This document shows, in pieces, positions 15,470 through 15,831 of a stretch of 15,831 bases of DNA. This DNA is from Parvularculaceae bacterium (GTDB taxonomy: Bacteria > Pseudomonadota > Alphaproteobacteria > Caulobacterales > Parvularculaceae), in the NCBI GenBank assembly GCA_027080545.1, contig JALWRV010000243.1, positions 3,538-19,368 on the forward strand. The letters run 5' to 3'. The translations under genes were made by a program, and so were the position numbers. A model generated the notes under the pieces. That model saw nothing but the letters and a program-made list of their open reading frames with translations, had not been told where the DNA came from and made no database searches. Each line of letters begins with the position of its first letter. The stretch's first letter is position 1.

Positions 15470-15831
15470 ATGAATTGGAAAAAGAAAGCTGTTTTGGTTA
15501 TGGGTAGCGCAGGCTTGGCAATGTTGATTGCTGCTTGTTCAGCGTATGAGCCGAAGGGAGCCTCGTCTCATAACCGGCTTGATGAACAGGGTGAAAAGGT
15601 GACAGGTCAAAACTATAATCCAAGAGAAAACTTTACAACTGCGCCCAAAGAGGTTGGCGATATATCGCCCGCGAATAAATGTGCTATCCGGGTGCGTTTT
15701 GGCTCTTATTGTTGTGGGCCTAATCGAGAAACCCGCGCATTGCTTGATGCTTATCTTGAAAAAAATAGTACCATTCTGGATGTTCACCAAGTTTTATGGG
15801 GCCGCGAGGGGGAGGTGGACTATTGTATAAA
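15470..15831 (+). CDS. Unrecognised cysteine-containing lipoprotein, cut by window end
   Basis: 120 complete codons are open to the last base. The N terminus MNWKKKAVLVMGSAGLAM then LIAAC is a lipoprotein signal with lipidated Cys23. No Asp follows at +2 (it is Ser), which favours outer-membrane sorting by the E. coli rule. After a polar linker (24-67) comes a possible small domain: NKCAIRVRFGSYCCGPNRET, then a helix-like ALLDAYLEKN and WGREGEVDYCIK at the cut. Four cysteines (Cys71, the CC pair and the Cys near the end) suggest disulphides. I do not recognise the family. GGAGGGGAG at 15445-15453 could serve either the TTG at 15461, in frame three codons earlier, or this ATG. It follows the metalloprotease and its terminator, so its own promoter should be within 15416-15469. 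Confidence 0.72.
   Translation, partial: MNWKKKAVLVMGSAGLAMLIAACSAYEPKGASSHNRLDEQGEKVTGQNYNPRENFTTAPKEVGDISPANKCAIRVRFGSYCCGPNRETRALLDAYLEKNSTILDVHQVLWGREGEVDYCI

Overview
The window reads as chromosomal DNA from an alphaproteobacterium, probably a metagenome- or single-cell-derived contig. The block purN-purM / DUF2066-hda-ppk-ppx / rnd is a housekeeping arrangement common in Proteobacteria. The Hda-type regulator beside ppk and ppx, and the SLT-type lipoprotein, fit Alphaproteobacteria. No phage, IS, CRISPR, tRNA or rRNA was seen. Gene density is high and most junctions are tight. Taxonomy below class level cannot be given from the sequence alone.

Layout. (1) 1-1370, minus strand: purM followed two bases later by purN. 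purN is cut off, and bases 1-100 form a near-perfect giant inverted repeat exactly where purN stops making sense, most likely a fold-back artefact at the contig end. (2) 1371-1614: divergent control region. (3) 1615-8126, plus strand: a secreted DUF2066 protein, an HdaA-like DnaA-family regulator, polyphosphate kinase (ppk) and exopolyphosphatase (ppx). (4) 8116-11333, minus strand: parE and rnd joined by a one-base TAATG overlap; rnd converges on ppx with an 11-bp 3' overlap. (5) 11443-12087, minus strand: a small lipoprotein lytic transglycosylase. (6) 12088-12484: a 397-bp divergent control region with no gene. (7) 12485-15355, plus strand: a 956-residue calcium-dependent, serralysin-like RTX metalloprotease with three N-terminal PPC-like beta-domains, followed by a strong intrinsic terminator. 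(8) 15470 to the end: an unrecognised cysteine-containing lipoprotein, cut by the window edge.

How the genes work together. PurM and PurN act in de novo purine synthesis. HdaA is expected to restrain DnaA through the beta clamp. Ppk and Ppx make and degrade polyphosphate. ParE (topoisomerase IV) and RNase D act in chromosome decatenation and RNA 3' processing. The right part changes from housekeeping to envelope and secreted functions. The most distinctive gene is the modular metalloprotease: PPC repeats placed before rather than after the catalytic domain, no Sec signal, and an RTX block that contains a recent 108-bp tandem duplication. No type I secretion genes for its export lie in the window.
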